DNA from: Ehretia macrophylla
Taxonomy: Eukaryota > Streptophyta > Magnoliopsida > Boraginales > Ehretiaceae
Reading direction: 5' to 3'
Assembly: GCA_037974665.1 (NCBI GenBank)
Contig: CM075767.1
Span: forward strand, 25,073,498-25,137,497
DNA: 64,000 bases
Of the stretch, positions 36,221 to 49,037 are shown in pieces. The stretch's first letter is position 1, and each line of letters begins with the position of its first letter. Both the position numbers and the translations under genes were made by a program. The notes beneath the pieces are model-generated. The model was not told where the DNA came from. It searched no databases and was given only the letters and a program-made list of their open reading frames with translations.

Positions 36221-36599
36221 GAAAAGGAAAAAGAAAAAAAAAACAAGAAAGAAGTTTGATACTTCAAAATGTAATGTTATGTATCATCTTTTATGTTGAA
36301 CGAGTTTTATATCTTACGCATTTATAGAATTACTTCCAACTATAAGTATGGGGATGAAACTCTTCCAACATATGTTTGAATCAAAACGGCATTTATAACC
36401 ACTGCAAGTGGACCATTCTTGATGAGATTTGCATGCAATTTATTCTTCATCTGTTGATACAACACTAAAATACTTTGTTTTTAACATACAATAACCTTTT
36501 CTTCTTTTTTCTTTTCTTTTTTTTCAACAACCTCAATTTTTTTTCCTTTTATTGCAATTTTTAGTTTTTTTTCTCATGACAACAATTTTTTTTTGATGT
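36221..36599. other. Spacer between LTR-element fragments B and C
   Basis: The first ~100 bases match 4082-4190 next to USP gene 1. From about 36420 it matches 63246 onward (gatgagatttgcatgcaatt), i.e. untranslated sequence of element C. No gene. Confidence 0.6.
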
Positions 36600-37200
36600 C
36601 TGATTGTTCCGGTGCAGCATTAATCTGCTCATCGAGTAGCGACAATATTTTTCATGACGAGGTTCAACACCCTCATCTTTTCGCCGAGCACTACACCTTC
36701 TCTTGACGTGAGCACCTTTTTTTGCTCGTAGCGACCTCTCTTGGTAGTCTTTTGCTCAAGCAACAGAATACTCCTTTTCTTCTTTCTACTTTTGACATTG
36801 CTCGTCTGTAACATCTTGACGGCAAACCAATAATCTTGTTCGGCCTTCTTCATCCTTTTCAACAACTGGATATTTTGGCATTTTGTGTGCGACCATGAGC
36901 TTTGATACCATGTTGGAAAGTGGATCTAGCCCACAAATGCAATAAATATAATATTTTTAACATGATTCAGACTTTACACCCAAACCCCGATACATTTCTC
37001 GAGTCCAATTTCTAACCGGCTCTTATAACTATATTTCTTAACTAGTTTGGGGTGCTTTGATACAAAACCAATAAGCCTATTTATAGCCAATTCCATAACA
37101 ACTAAATATGATAATTTGTGGCTATAATTTCACTTGGACTAACTTTATGAGCTAATTAAATTAGATCACCTTTACCTAAAATCATCATTCATCAAATTAA
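36600..37200 (-). mobile_element. LTR-element fragment C, interrupted by CACTA copy 2
   Basis: Same organisation as B: small Lys-rich frame (36865-36629), primer-binding site TGGTATCAAAGCTC (36910-36897) and the LTR from 36911. The LTR is cut at 37200 by the CACTA terminus after catcaaattaa; the rest of the LTR does not follow at the damaged right end of the CACTA copy. Confidence 0.72.
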
Positions 37201-40129
37201 CACTACAAAAAAAAAGGTCATCTACGTAGCGGTTGTCACCTCCAACTACCACCTATGTCAAATGTGTATATCAAAAAAGGTGACGACTTTTATAAAAAAA
37301 GTGCTACTAATATGATATTTTACTTGTATATATATTTTTTGCAAATAAAGTTCGTTTGGATCGAATAAATTTCACCAATTTGTGATTAAGATACAGTTGT
37401 GTACACATGGGTAACGGTCCATAACCGCTGCCTATTCTCATTTACATAATAGGCAGCAGTTCAATATAATAAGCAGCAACTGCTATCTATTAGCCATCAA
37501 ATTAAACAAAAAAAGTAGTGGTCACTGAGTTGTGCTGCTTATTAGCCAATTTAACATGTCCAAAAAAGGTTTGTGGGATTCGAAAGTAGAACCTATTAAA
37601 AACACAACTAATGTTAAACCACTGGGCCAAAGAACTAACCACCACATTTTTTTCGCAATGTTAAATATAACTAAAGTATTATGCGGCCTTTCTTTTCCCT
37701 AAAATATCAAACCCCACTTACTCTAATCTTAATTTTACTCTTCACATTGTCTCATTGTTCTCTCTCTCTCTTTCTCTCTCACTTTCTCTCTCTTCTCTCG
37801 ACATCTCCGCCGCAATCATCAACCGAAGCTTCTCAATCTCCGATCACGGTAAACCTCTAATTGCCGATCAACTGTAAGCCTTTAATCGCCGATCAACCGT
37901 GTAAGCCTCTAATCTTCGATCAACTATTCAATCTTATACACACACACACACACATATATAAATATATATATAAGATGTATATAAATTAATATTTATGTTT
38001 GCATAAAATTATGAATGTACATCAATAGATATATATATACATATACATGTATATAGGTGTGCTCTTCGCTATGTATGTAAGTTAGGTTGTAGTTTGTATT
38101 AGCTTGAGCTCGAGAAAGATTGATTTGTAATGAAAATTTACTGATTTTTAATTAATTAATTTTTTTTTAGTTTAGTCTTCTATTACTGTTGTATATACTC
38201 GATCTATGCATTCTATTCACCAGATTCACTATTTGATGCTTTTTAATTTTGTTTTTGGTCATCTACTTTTATCTACTGGTTAATTTTGTTTTTTAGATTA
38301 ATTCGATTAAAGTTTTTGATCAATTTTTTTTTGCTCATTTTGTGAAAATATGAGTTGTTTCAGTTTAAAAAATCTAAGCTCTTATTAAAATGTATGAGAA
38401 CAATGGAGATTTTTGAGATTTTTATTGACCTGTTATCTGTTACAATCTAGGAATAGTACCTATTTTTGTTGACAATTATCTGATACAATCTAGAAAGAGC
38501 GCCTATTTTTTAATAATTAATATGCTTGTATCTAATTAGATTAATAGTACCTTTTATTATCAGCAATTTAATGCATGCTTTAATGTTTTATTAATATATG
38601 TCACCCTTTTTCTTTCCTTCGTTTCAAGATCTATGTTTAACTTATTAGTACAAGTTAAAATTTTCCAGGAAATGGCCCGAGTTAAAATAATGAGTTCTGG
38701 TTTCCAATCTTCTTTGAATGGGGAAGGTACAATCTTATACGGTTTCCTATTTATCTCCGTCTTACTATGGCTTCTCTTCATGTAAGTCAATCCTTAGTTA
38801 TCTATGTGTGTATGTGTATGGATATATATATATGTCTTTATGTATTTTCTTTTGCTATTAGTGGAGAATTTTGTAGTGATCATGTGAAATTGATTGTGAT
38901 TGGATATGCGATTTGTTGAAATTTGGTGCTTCTTTTAAGTAGATAAAGTTGTTATAGAGTTAAATTTAGCTCAAATACAAGGGAGTTATATTTTTAGTAG
39001 ATTAATGTGTTTTATATTAGATTTTATGTATGCATGTGTTTGTATATATATATGTGTGTGTTATTTTATTTTATTTTTTGTATTTTCTGGTATAATTATG
39101 CTTTGGCAAAATTTTTATTCGGTTTTCAATTTTGGCCTATCTTGTAATATTGTATGCATAGTGTGCTTGTAGCTGCCTCATAAAGTACAATCTACTTCTG
39201 CTTGTTGAATTTACTGTTGCTTTCTTTGTTTTCATGAGATAGGAGGCTTTAGTTCATTTAAATGTAAATCTGAAAATTGATCTTTATAAAATTTATCCTC
39301 TTAAAATAATAACATTCCATCCACCAGTTTGCTCACCAAGAATCAGCCATTGTATTCTGTTAAATTCTTCTTTGAATTTTATATAAATGTCAAATGATAA
39401 AATCATATTAGGATGGTTATTTAATCTTTACTTTTACTAGTCTTATAGCCAAATACTTTCTCAATCCCTCCTTAGCTTTCCTTCATATTGGTAATTTTTC
39501 AGAAACTAGTAGCCAACTAAGGAAAAAAGCTGAAAAACGAAAGAGAAAGACTAAAGGGAAATCAATGTGCAAGACTCCTTGGCATCTACCACTGGATAAA
39601 CGAATTAAAGTGAATTTTAACACAAAAGACCAGCCAATTAGGCTTGAAGCTATTGATTTAGCCACTGGTTGTGGAGTAGTTGCCTGAATGGGCAACTTTT
39701 GTTCACTAAAAGAAGATAACTGGAAGCGAGTGGTTACACCTATGAAGGATATGATCCTGCACTACATGAGGGTAAATCTCAACCTTTTTACTTATTTTCT
39801 TTCTCATGTCTGGTGGTAATATGCAATCATGATATGACTAACTTGCTTTGCTCATTACATATTTCAGTTTGAGCTCAACTTGATAGGGTTTGTTATACTA
39901 TATTTTAGTTTGATGCTTATTATTTACTTATCCAAAAATTTATCTCCCCTCTTCATTGACTTAGTTCTCTTTTAAACTAGCTGGTTAAAATGGGTCATTT
40001 TGGATACGTAGCTGAATGAGAACTCCCTGTGTTAGAATTACATAAGTATTTAATTGTGTGTGTTAAATTAGACTCTATTGTGTTGCAGGTCAGATTTTCT
40101 TCATAAAGTTAGGAGCTCAATGTTGTGAA
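37201..40129. mobile_element. CACTA element, copy 2, right end lost
   Basis: The left terminus CACTACAAAAAAA at 37201 is preceded by TAA. From 37455 it runs parallel to copy 1 (position 1) with scattered substitutions and an almost constant offset apart from the microsatellite. Similarity ends at about 40129, where copy 1 enters its captured SNF2 fragment. No right terminus is found, so the element is truncated or rearranged. Confidence 0.85.
39503..39771 (+). pseudogene. Transposase-like exon in CACTA copy 2
   Basis: Counterpart of 2118-2386, 269 bases long in both. It carries the same TGA after GVVA and the same donor, with few substitutions. Confidence 0.55.
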
Positions 40130-40767
40130 TTTCTCTTATTAGTAATGACATATATAATTTAACTTTCTGAAGTAAAATGTTAATTGTGTTAAGGCAACTT
40201 GGGAAGTAGGAGAAAGTGATAATGCATCCTCATATAGCTAATGATTGCAGTGTGTTTTAAGATAGTATTGTGCCTATGTGATAGATATTGACATGCAAGA
40301 ATTACATTCAATGAATTGAGTATATGTTCATAAGTGCATATTTTATATGATTCCAAGCATACATACTACCCTCAAACTTGGTAAGTGATCTCTCCCCTCT
40401 ATAGTATGATAGTCGGCAGCGAATCTCCTGGAAATTTGGATCGACAGGTGGTTGTGGCAGCTGAACAATTGTCTACCAGTGATTAGTAGAAGATACTTAA
40501 CACATGGAGTTTGATATTTAACAACCGACCACTCGTATCTTTTTCGGTATTTTCAATCGGAATTCTTAATCAAATACTAACAGATCGCCAGTTAGCATCT
40601 CTAGATACTTGAGAACAATATGTAGGCTCACCAGGAACTGCCGACATAGATGTAATCAGACATGCAGCAATAGGATATTTGGTGGAAAATAACACTTTAG
40701 GCTTGCACTTAGAAATCGTTGGCTAGAAGCATAAAAAGAAAAAAAAAAGGGTTAAGCTCTGATACCA
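40130..40767. other. Sequence right of CACTA copy 2; probable LTR-element interior
   Basis: No open frame. The right border is a primer-binding site in inverse orientation (ttaagctctgatacca, 40752-40767), so at least the adjoining part is probably the untranslated interior of the element at 40768. Confidence 0.4.
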
Positions 40768-41200
40768 TGAAAGGAATATTTGGCCATACCAATTATAGTC
40801 CTTGTCGTATTAATTTATAAGCAGTGTACACGAAGTATTTTACAAAAGAGTAGAGGTCTATGCTACCCAATACACATATAGAGAATATCTGATAGCTATA
40901 CAATTGAGAAAGATAATCACAACAATTAAATGGATCAACTCATATCTGTAACTAGGCGTGAGACTAATCAGGCTGTGCTAACAGTATATGTGACATCTCA
41001 CATCGATAGGAGATAGTGTGATTGTGTGGTTTATAAGTGGATGTTGTGAGTATAAGGAATAACTTAGGTTAACCATTTTGTGCCAGTAGGAAAGAGGGCC
41101 CAAGTAGTTATTTTTTATGTCTACAACACTAGTTGTGATTGCGGGCCTGGAGTCTGGGTTCGAGGGGTGATATTTAAGGTCTGTAATAAACTATCATAAA
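40768..41200 (-). repeat. Probable LTR of a second retroelement (end uncertain)
   Basis: On the - strand the sequence ends CCTTTCA directly before TGGTATCAGAGCTTAA, a perfect 12-base core of the initiator-Met tRNA primer-binding site. The text resembles the LTR at 35678 in layout (gtttataagtggatgttgtg; ctacaacactag...ggcctgg). The outer end cannot be fixed. Confidence 0.5.
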
Positions 41201-41299
41201 CTACTCCATTTAATTTTGGGATCGAATTCGACGTATCTTAAGGGTATCATAGTCGAGCCTATTTTAAGGGTATCACAGTCGAGCCTATCTATGTCATCA

Positions 41300-41640
41300 A
41301 AAAGCTGCATTCATCCACATATGACCAAGTTCTAGTATGCAGCAATTCATGTCTTCAAAAAATTGGTTTTTTCTATTTTGTTGTGTGAATTCATCCACGT
41401 TCATATGACAGACTCTCTTGTGCAGCTATTCATGTCTTCAAATAGCACTCTTTTCAATTAACATGTAAGGAAAAGTGTTGGAAGGTACTATTATCTTGAT
41501 GTGTGCGTACGTTCATCCATATCATGTATGATCAGGATCTCATATGTAATTATTGCATGTCTTGAAATGGCTATCTCTTCAATTCTTAACCTGTAGGGAT
41601 TGGCTGTTGGAAAATACCATTCCCCTCCAATAGAACCAGA
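41300..41640. repeat. Three diverged tandem units, about 110-130 bp
   Basis: Each unit carries ttcatcca(c/t), then atgac/atgatca, a 'g(c/t)a(a/g)ct/attcatgtcttcaaa' phrase and tttcaatt. No gene seen up to 42180. Confidence 0.5.
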
Positions 41641-42189
41641 TATAAGATTACAAAATCACCATATAAGATAATAGGTCACTTTACTTTTAACACGCTAATT
41701 AATTGCTTTTGGAATGAAAAGCCACGATTCTCACCGACACTAATGCATGATTTTCTAGTCTATGCCTACAAATAGGCTACACTATATGTATGGCCCATGG
41801 CTAAGAAGGGTGGTTAATTACTCCCTAGAGGACAGCTAATTGGTACGATGAAAACCTAAACCAGATAGGATTTTATACAATTTAAACCCTAGCATCTTAG
41901 GTCTGAATATTTACGAGGGATGATTAATATCCTATAGGGCAGCTACTTGGTATAAATCAAACCTATGTTAGGTCTGAATATCAGAACCTATAATCTGCTT
42001 AAAATATAGTAGGTAGAAAATTGACTTCTGCACTAAAGAGTTTGTCAAAATATTTTAGTCACCAATATGCGGCAAAGAATCAGATTTGTACAACAACTAT
42101 ACAAATTATATAATAAGAATCCCATAAAATTTGCCCTTTAGATTGACAATGGAATAGATTATTGTACTTTATTTTAAGAGTACAACAAT

Positions 42190-43935
42190 TAGAGATGGCA
42201 TTTGGGTTGGATTGATACCGGTCCAGTTCAGTCTAGTACGCAAAAATTCAGATTCAGTTCAACTCGACTCAATCCACTATATATAAGTGAGTCGAGGTGG
42301 GTCATATAATTTTTGACATAATCCATTTGAACTCATGCCTATCTCAACTCAGAACTAGCCCAACCCAACCTAGCCTAGCCTATGAGCCCAGCTCGGGCTT
42401 AGCACAACCCAGCCTAGGCCCATCTCAAGTCTAGATAAGACCAATTTCGAGCCCAGCTCAAGCCCAACACAAATTAAACACAATTCGAGCGCATTTATTA
42501 AAAATATTAAAATGTTATGCATTATGCAATGTAAGTCGTAGTAACCAGTAACTATTTTTTTTTTTAAAACAAACTATAAAGTCATAGTAACTATTTTTTA
42601 AAAAAAACTAATAATAACAAATAACAAATTTATTTTTTAAGTTGATATTAAATGACTTGTAATCAAATCTTTTCTATGATATTGCAAAATGCAACTTACA
42701 ACTTTAATTCCGAAAAAAAGAAAAAGATATAAAGTCAAAGTTGAAGAAAAGTGCAGACTTTGAGTTACTCTTTTATTCACTTCTTTGCGGTTTAGTCGTT
42801 GCTAAGTTGGCAATGGCTTTAGACAAAAAAAAGGTTATGTTTCAAAACTTTAATTAGTAAGTAGCCGTTGGCAATGACTATGTTGCTAACTACTACTTTA
42901 TTATTATTTTAAAAAGATATTTTAGTCCCTTAATAATTCCTATAAATATCTTAACCATTTTTCCTTCTTCTCACACCAAATCAATCTTCTTTCTCTCAAT
43001 TCTCTATAAGTGTTGAGTATTTTACATTATTTAAATTTTAATCGTTCAAAGTTAATTTCAAGACTCCCAACTCTCAATTGTTCAAAGTTTCAAAGCTGAT
43101 TCAACTTTGTAGTCTCAATTTATTTTCAAAAAGAGGAGCTCCACTTTTGTTCAATTGAATTGGTTGAGGTATTCTTTTAATTATAATAGCAGTTTTATTG
43201 AAATATTTATTTTCATTACCATGAATCCTTACTCTCAAAGCACTCCACGTATTAAATTGAAAAATGTAAATCACAATCACCATCATAATTAATTTTTTAC
43301 TCCAGTTCACCTACTATTCCCAACATTAATCCTAGAGGAGGTAGAGGTACAAGGTTAGATGTTTAGAAATTGTACCCTAGATAAGAAAAAACAAATTGCT
43401 ACTTGTAATATTTGCAAAAAAAAAATGTATTTTCTTTTTAAAAAAATTTGGAATAGGTACTTTAAAAAGATATTTTGAGTGTATCCACCCCGATTTATTT
43501 AATGACGGAATTCAAACTCAATTAGATAAATTTTCATTCAATTGTATGACTAGTTTTCGTTATCTACATGAAGTAAATAGGCGAGAATTAGCGAAATTTG
43601 TTCTTACATCTGAAAAATCATTTAATTTTGGTGAAGATCCTGCTTTTGAAACCTATGTCAAAAACGCTTTAAAACTTGCTTTTGTAAGAGTTCCAAAAAA
43701 TACTTTGAAAAAGTTAACTGGATATAAATACAGCTAATATACTAATTACAAAAAAAAATAGGCTGGCCTAACTTGTGACCCATGGTAGCTGACTTGTGGA
43801 CCGAACTAAGTCCTGTATTATGAGAAATGAGCTCATCCCATCTCAGCTCACTAAATATATGTGTCGAGCCGAACTCAATTTTCTCGACTCATAACTCGAT
43901 CAGACCATACCAAGCTAACCCATATGCCAGCTCTA
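42190..43935 (+). mobile_element. Non-autonomous hAT element with degenerate transposase piece
   Basis: Ends TAGAGATGGCATTTGGG and, inverted, TAGAGCTGGCATATGGG, a typical hAT terminus. The 8-bp flanks acaacaat (42182-42189) and acaagaat (43936-43943) differ at one base. The inside contains subterminal name-like repeats (caactcgactcaatcc; tgagcccagctcgggc), a promoter-like region and part of a transposase. 1.75 kb, too short for a full hAT gene. Confidence 0.85.
43396..43737 (+). pseudogene. hAT transposase N-terminal fragment
   Basis: The first ~25 residues are remains of a BED zinc finger. Then follows HPDLFNDGIQTQLDKF, NRRELAKFVLTSEKSFNFGE and DPAFETYVKNALKLAF, characteristic of the N-terminal region of plant Ac/Tam3-like transposases. 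The frame stops after VPKNTLKK; the catalytic and dimerisation regions are missing. Confidence 0.8.
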
Positions 43936-43943
43936 ACAAGAAT

Positions 43944-44626
43944 GATGGTTTAGTCAAAACCCTACTTCCTAAGGCAGTCCAGCCAATGACTTAGGGTGGA
44001 GAAATGCGAGTACTCAACCATATGGCCAATGAGGCTCCTTAATAATCTATATTATTTGAACAAATTTAATTTGAAAACCATGGTTAATAGGTATACTAAA
44101 CACTCTAAGATGTGGGTTAGAATAAATATTTGTGTCATATCAAAAAATCATAAATTCTTAGATTATCTTTTAAGATCTTGCGCTAACATGATATCAAAGT
44201 TAGGTTTTTGGTCCAATATCTTGTTCATCTTTCGTGTGTGTCCTACACGTTTTAATTTTCCAGGCGTGTTCAATATTATACACTTGTCCCATATATATGA
44301 AAAAAATTATAAATTCATGAATTACCTTATAAGATTGTGGACTACTCCACCTAACACCAATTAATTTTAAGATGAAACCTCACGTTAAGTAAGATAAATC
44401 CTTATGATTCTTAACAATATCTAATTACCTCAAATGGAAACCCCTTTGGTCTGTCCCCTTTGATGCTTATTTTATGAATTAATTTGCTTATGATAAATAT
44501 TTGTATCTCATGTAACTAACAGATGGATCCCAATGACATACTCTTTAATTATGTTGTCTAATTTAGAGAGATATTTCTAAACTTTTCCAAATAGATATAA
44601 TATGTTCCTAAATAACATGATATCAG
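43944..44626. other. Unassigned sequence before the thioesterase 3' fragment
   Basis: An open frame at 43996-44364 on + has no recognised domain and AT-biased composition; two similar phrases (aaaaatcataaattcttaga / aaaaattataaattcatgaa) point to repeat sequence. The last part resembles the intron end before exon 3 of the intact gene (atgttcctaaataacatgat). Confidence 0.4.
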
Positions 44627-45239
44627 GTCATCATCTACTCATGGAAACCATTGGTATAAGTCCTGATGCTATTGCCCGAACTGGAGAGGCACTAGCCCTG
44701 TCCGAGATGTCACTTAAGTTTCTTGCACCTTTAAAGGTATACTTTCATCTCTGAACCATTGTAACCAAATTTTGATGCTGTATTTTCATTTGTAGTGGTA
44801 CTTCTTGGCTCCTAAATTATTCCAGATGCGAGAATTAGCTTGCAAATTATCAATTAAAATTCGTGCTCTGATTTTTTATGCTTTTTTTGGACATTGGATC
44901 AGACTGGAGATAGGTTTGTTTTGAAGGTGAGGATATCAGAACTGTCAGCTACTCGGATACTCTTTGAACACTTAATCTTTAAGCTACCAAATCAACAGGT
45001 TTTAATACTTTACTTAGCTATACTTAATTTTAACTATTAGAGAGAAAATTTCTTTACAAAATCGTACTTATTTTTGTGTTGTGAAATTGTTATAATTCTA
45101 GCCCATTTTGGAGGCGAAATGCACCGCGGTGTGACTTGGCAAGAACTATCGTCCTGTTCGTTTTCCGTCTGACCTGAAATGCAAAGTGATGCAATTTATG
45201 CGTGATGGAGAAACAGGCTACACTGATTGCACACCTTGA
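44627..45239 (+). pseudogene. Acyl-ACP thioesterase (ALT/MKS2-like) 3' fragment with stop
   Basis: Three exons with the same borders and lengths as exons 3-5 of the intact gene: 44627-44736 ([20 protein letters not shown]), 44903-44998 (TGDRFVLKVRISELSATRIL), 45102-45239 (PILEAKCTAV, stop, [15 protein letters not shown]). The TGA at 45132-45134 replaces the Trp codon TGG of the intact copy. Exons 1 and 2, which carry the catalytic Asp, are not next to it; an exon 1-like fragment lies 3 kb downstream at 48462. A remnant of a tandem duplicate. Confidence 0.92.
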
Positions 45240-48029
45240 GAAAGAAAAATCTTCACCTGTCTCCATTTTTTCCTTGCCTTTAGCTTTCCACTTCAGAAGT
45301 CATTTTCTAGAGCATTTCTCATTTTAATTTCCAATTGTAACGTTCTGTTATCTTTTTATCTTGGTGATAATAAAAACATGAGAGTCCTGTAACTTATTTT
45401 TGTCTTGCAATTGTAAATGCTTGGAGATATAATGCACATAAAAACCTTTCTAATCTCTTTTAAGTTTTAACTAATAAATTAAACAAACAAGTTCTGAAAC
45501 TATCGTATAGTTGTATTTTCTTTTAAGAAAGATCTTACATGAACTAACCAATTGGTGAATCAACCATGCGAATCGAATGGGAGAATCGTAAATCAACGTG
45601 AATCGTAGCGAATTGTACAATTCACTGAATCACGAACGATTCAAGCCACACTTAAAAAAGCCCCAAATCAGGGAGAAAAAAAAGCCCACTTTAATTTTTT
45701 TTTTTTTAGTAAAATACAATTAGCCCAATTTTAACAAAACTAAACAAATAAAATCAAAAAAAGGCCCATTAACATTATTAGTATATCAAATCTCAAATTT
45801 CAATTTCAACTACAAAATCACAAAAATTAAAAGCCTAATTGCTAAAAGAGAGAGAGAACGTATCGGTAACTGAGTTGATCGCGGTTGAGTGAAAGATTCA
45901 AGAGCTTTTTTTAGTCGTGTAAAGAACTCAAGAATTAGATGGTGGAATCAGAAAGAGGACTCAAGAGCGGTTACGTAAGTTGTAAGTGAGCTTTTTAGTT
46001 GTTTACTATGCTGATCTTTAATACTTTGCTTTTTAATTTTATTTTTTTTTGCTAAGTTGCTTTTTAGTTTGGTTGGTTGGTTACGGTAGTCATTAAAGCA
46101 TTAAAGGTTAAAAAATTGTTTTGGAATTTAGTTTGGATATTAAAGCATAAAATATTGTTTTGGTCTTTGTAGTTTGGACATAAAATTGCTTTGGAATTTA
46201 GTTTGCAAGATAGTAATCATTAGAAAAGTAATTAAAAAAATATATTAATATCCATTTAAAAGAAGAATTTCAACTAAAAATTGTTAATAGAAACATAATA
46301 TTTCAAATTAATCTAGTTTTAAATTTATGACCGAATCAGTACGATTAAAAAAAATGACATTTCGATTCACTATTCGACAACTATGGTCTACAACAAATAT
46401 GATATTCTCTCGATCCATCTGAATCAAACCTTTGCTAATCCAATGGCTAAGAAATTGCACTTTCGTCTGAGTACTCTTCATGTACAATCTCTTTGCCTTT
46501 AGTGGGAACTTTTATCAAACTGACAAATTGTTTAATCAATGATTCTTTTCTTACTCTGATTTGGACCAATAAGCTAAATTAATAATCTCAATAAATTCTA
46601 AGATAATATATTTTAAATATTTTCTTTGTATTTTATAGGTTCCAAATATTTTATAAGTTAATAAGTAGCTTAAAAATGCATACATTTTTATCATGATTGT
46701 GCACCAAATAATTAATATTTTCTCTTACCGCATTTTATACATTTTTTGCTTCTAAACCTTTAAAACATTCTCCTAAATTTTAGACAAGCGACCATTGGCT
46801 AACTTGAAAATCATATTTTTGCAAAACCCATAGCTGCAATTATTTTTGTTGTGTGCATGAAAAATGCTCTTTTCTATGCTCACATAATGCTTTATGCATT
46901 TCATCTATCAAGTTTCTTTTCTTGACACCTTTGAGATGGGAAGCCATATTTTCTATTTTAGAACTAAAGTTACCATAAATAAGAAGAGATTGTGTTGGGT
47001 TAAGTAGTATATGCTTTGATTCAAATATCCATTGTAAGCACTTCGTTTAATAAAGTTGAATACATTGGATCTTTAAGTTAATTGCATATAATTTATTGAA
47101 CTCTTGATTGGGTAAATGCATGTAGAGATACTACTTTGAATCTTAATAAACTTGATGTGATAATAAGTTTACCGTTAAGTCAAAAATTACTAAAAATATC
47201 TTTATGAATTAATAATTACTAATGTATTGGTAAATTAATATTTCACTAAATTAATAAAATTTAGGTAGTCAAATCATTAATTTGAAGAAGTTATATTGTA
47301 TATGAAAAGTATACAGACATATGGGAAAAAAATATTTCTCAGATAGCTAATTAAAACACTATCAATTTCCTGGATGACACAGAGTAAGGGGGTTAGAGTA
47401 TGAGATGGTCAAGGGATTTAAAGTATGAGATGGTTAAGGGATTTAATTTTTTTTTTATTAGATCTAATTGTCTGAAGGATTTTAGATTTATTTCGTATTA
47501 GATGTAATTTCACTTTTTTCATTCTTGTCATTCATAATATTCGAACCCATAACATGTATTAAATCCTACTCTATTATAGATTATATTTAATAACCCCTTC
47601 ATCCAAAAATTTGACGTATTAAAAAGAGACTTCATCTATTTATTTATCACGTCTTCAAGAATTAATATACATATGAAGCATCTTATATTCCTAAAATAAA
47701 TGTATTTTTTCTTTCTACATTTTCTATTTCCTTTTCCCTTCAAATTGATAAATCTCAGCTAATCATGTGAGTGATACTTATTTTTTGAAAGACTGAATTA
47801 AGAGAATTCTATATACCCTCAACATAGTTAAAGAGCGACTTTATCTATTTGTCAATGTCTTCAAAAATATACATCCCAACTCTCTTATATTCTTAAAATG
47901 AATGAATTCCTTTTTCCAATATTTACTATTTTTGTTCCCTTTATTATTATTTTTTTATTTATAAAAGGCTTACAAGTCAATATTACCTCACTTAATTAGG
48001 AGTCGATTTCAGAACCTCTTGCTATTAAA
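45240..48029. other. AT-rich intergenic region, no gene seen
   Basis: Contains a zone near 45560-46385 with repeated gaatcg/gattcg phrases in both orientations, probably a decayed DNA transposon, and a doubled phrase agtatgagatggt(c/t)aaggga near 47397-47445. No convincing coding sequence. Confidence 0.4.
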
Positions 48030-48295
48030 GCAAGAATGCCAAGAATTAACACTAGAAATACAAGGAGGACCGCAAATCAACCCTGTGATTGGGTCTCGAA
48101 ATATAAAATTAGAGATAATTTGCCTTTAGATTGGGTTACCAATATTCCTCTTCAGTTATTGTATCTCCTTAATTCGGATATTCATTCTACTGTTATAGGG
48201 TGAACCCTTTGTATTATCGACCAAAAAAAAAAAAAAACCCTTTGTATTAATGCCTTTTTTATCTGATTAATATAATTTCGCTTTGACAAAAAAAA
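48030..48295 (+). pseudogene. LINE 3' end with poly-A, 5'-truncated
   Basis: A + frame ends LPLDWVTNIPLQLLYLL and NSDIHSTVIG, then stop, resembling the last residues of plant LINE RNase H regions. An A-run at about 48223-48237 is followed by a second tail ending ataatttcgctttgac plus A9. Short and broken. Confidence 0.5.
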
Positions 48296-48305
48296 AACAC
48301 ACTAG

Positions 48306-48505
48306 AACAAATGCCTAGGGGTCTTTCATTCCACTTTTAATGGGAAGTGAGGTGGTAGTTATATTATGACAGATCGGATAAAAACTAACGCCAAAAATCT
48401 TCAAAAATCCCTCCAAATTTTCCCAACTACCAATGTGTTGGCTGTGTTTACTCAAGAAAATATGGCACAGTCTTCAGTCTTCCCTTGTGCCGAAACAAGG
48501 GCGGA
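48306..48505 (+). pseudogene. Orphan promoter and first codons of a thioesterase duplicate
   Basis: Similar to 50448-50645, the 5' flank and start of the intact thioesterase gene (shared atattatgacaga, caaattttcccaact/ctgcc, aaaatatggcacagt). The ATG at 48462 gives MAQSSVFPCAET, then the similarity stops and the frame ends at TAA. Together with 44627-45239 it shows at least one further gene copy existed here. Confidence 0.82.
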
Positions 48506-48689
48506 ACTATATTAAGGTTAGTGTAGGCACAGGCTTACACTGAAGAATTTATTTACATTTGTAGTGGTATTTTGACAATCAGAACTAGTTTAGTTTAATT
48601 GGTTAGAGTCTTATTTGGGAATGTGGTCAACATGGGACCAAATCTTGGCAGTTGCATCTGTGGCAGTTTAACAAGCAAAATACATAAAA

Positions 48690-49037
48690 AATTATAACTT
48701 TTGAGTTTTTTTCCTCATGAAGAAAGAAAAGCCTTGCACTCATCAATAACATGATGCAACGGGCAAAACGAACAAGCATTACCCTATTTTCTTTTCTTTT
48801 CCTTTTCAGCAACTGCTATAATTGGAAAATACACAAAAAATTAAAAATTTTGAGTTTTTTTTCCTCATGAAGAAAGAAAAGCCTTGTATTCATCAATAAC
48901 ATGATGCAACGGGCTAAACGAACAAGCAAAATACATAAAAAATTATAAATTTTGAGTTTTTTTCCTCATGAAGAAAGAAAAGCCTTGCACTCATCAATAA
49001 CATGATGCAACAGGCTAAACGAACAAGCATTACCCTT
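48690..49037. repeat. Three-fold repeat of a LINE RNase H end
   Basis: A block of about 90 bases (cctcatgaagaaagaaaagc ... gatgcaacgggc(a/t)aaacg) occurs at about 48712-48788, 48862-48930 and 48968-49036. On the - strand it encodes the last residues of the RNase H piece (LLHHVIDECKAFLSS). Confidence 0.85.

Noticed and set aside
41300..41640. Three-unit repeat as a possible array of a special kind
   Set aside because: Units are diverged, contiguous and AT-rich; an ordinary old tandem duplication fits.
43996..44364. 122-aa open frame before the thioesterase fragment
   Set aside because: AT-biased, no domain, contains an internal repeat of its own DNA.
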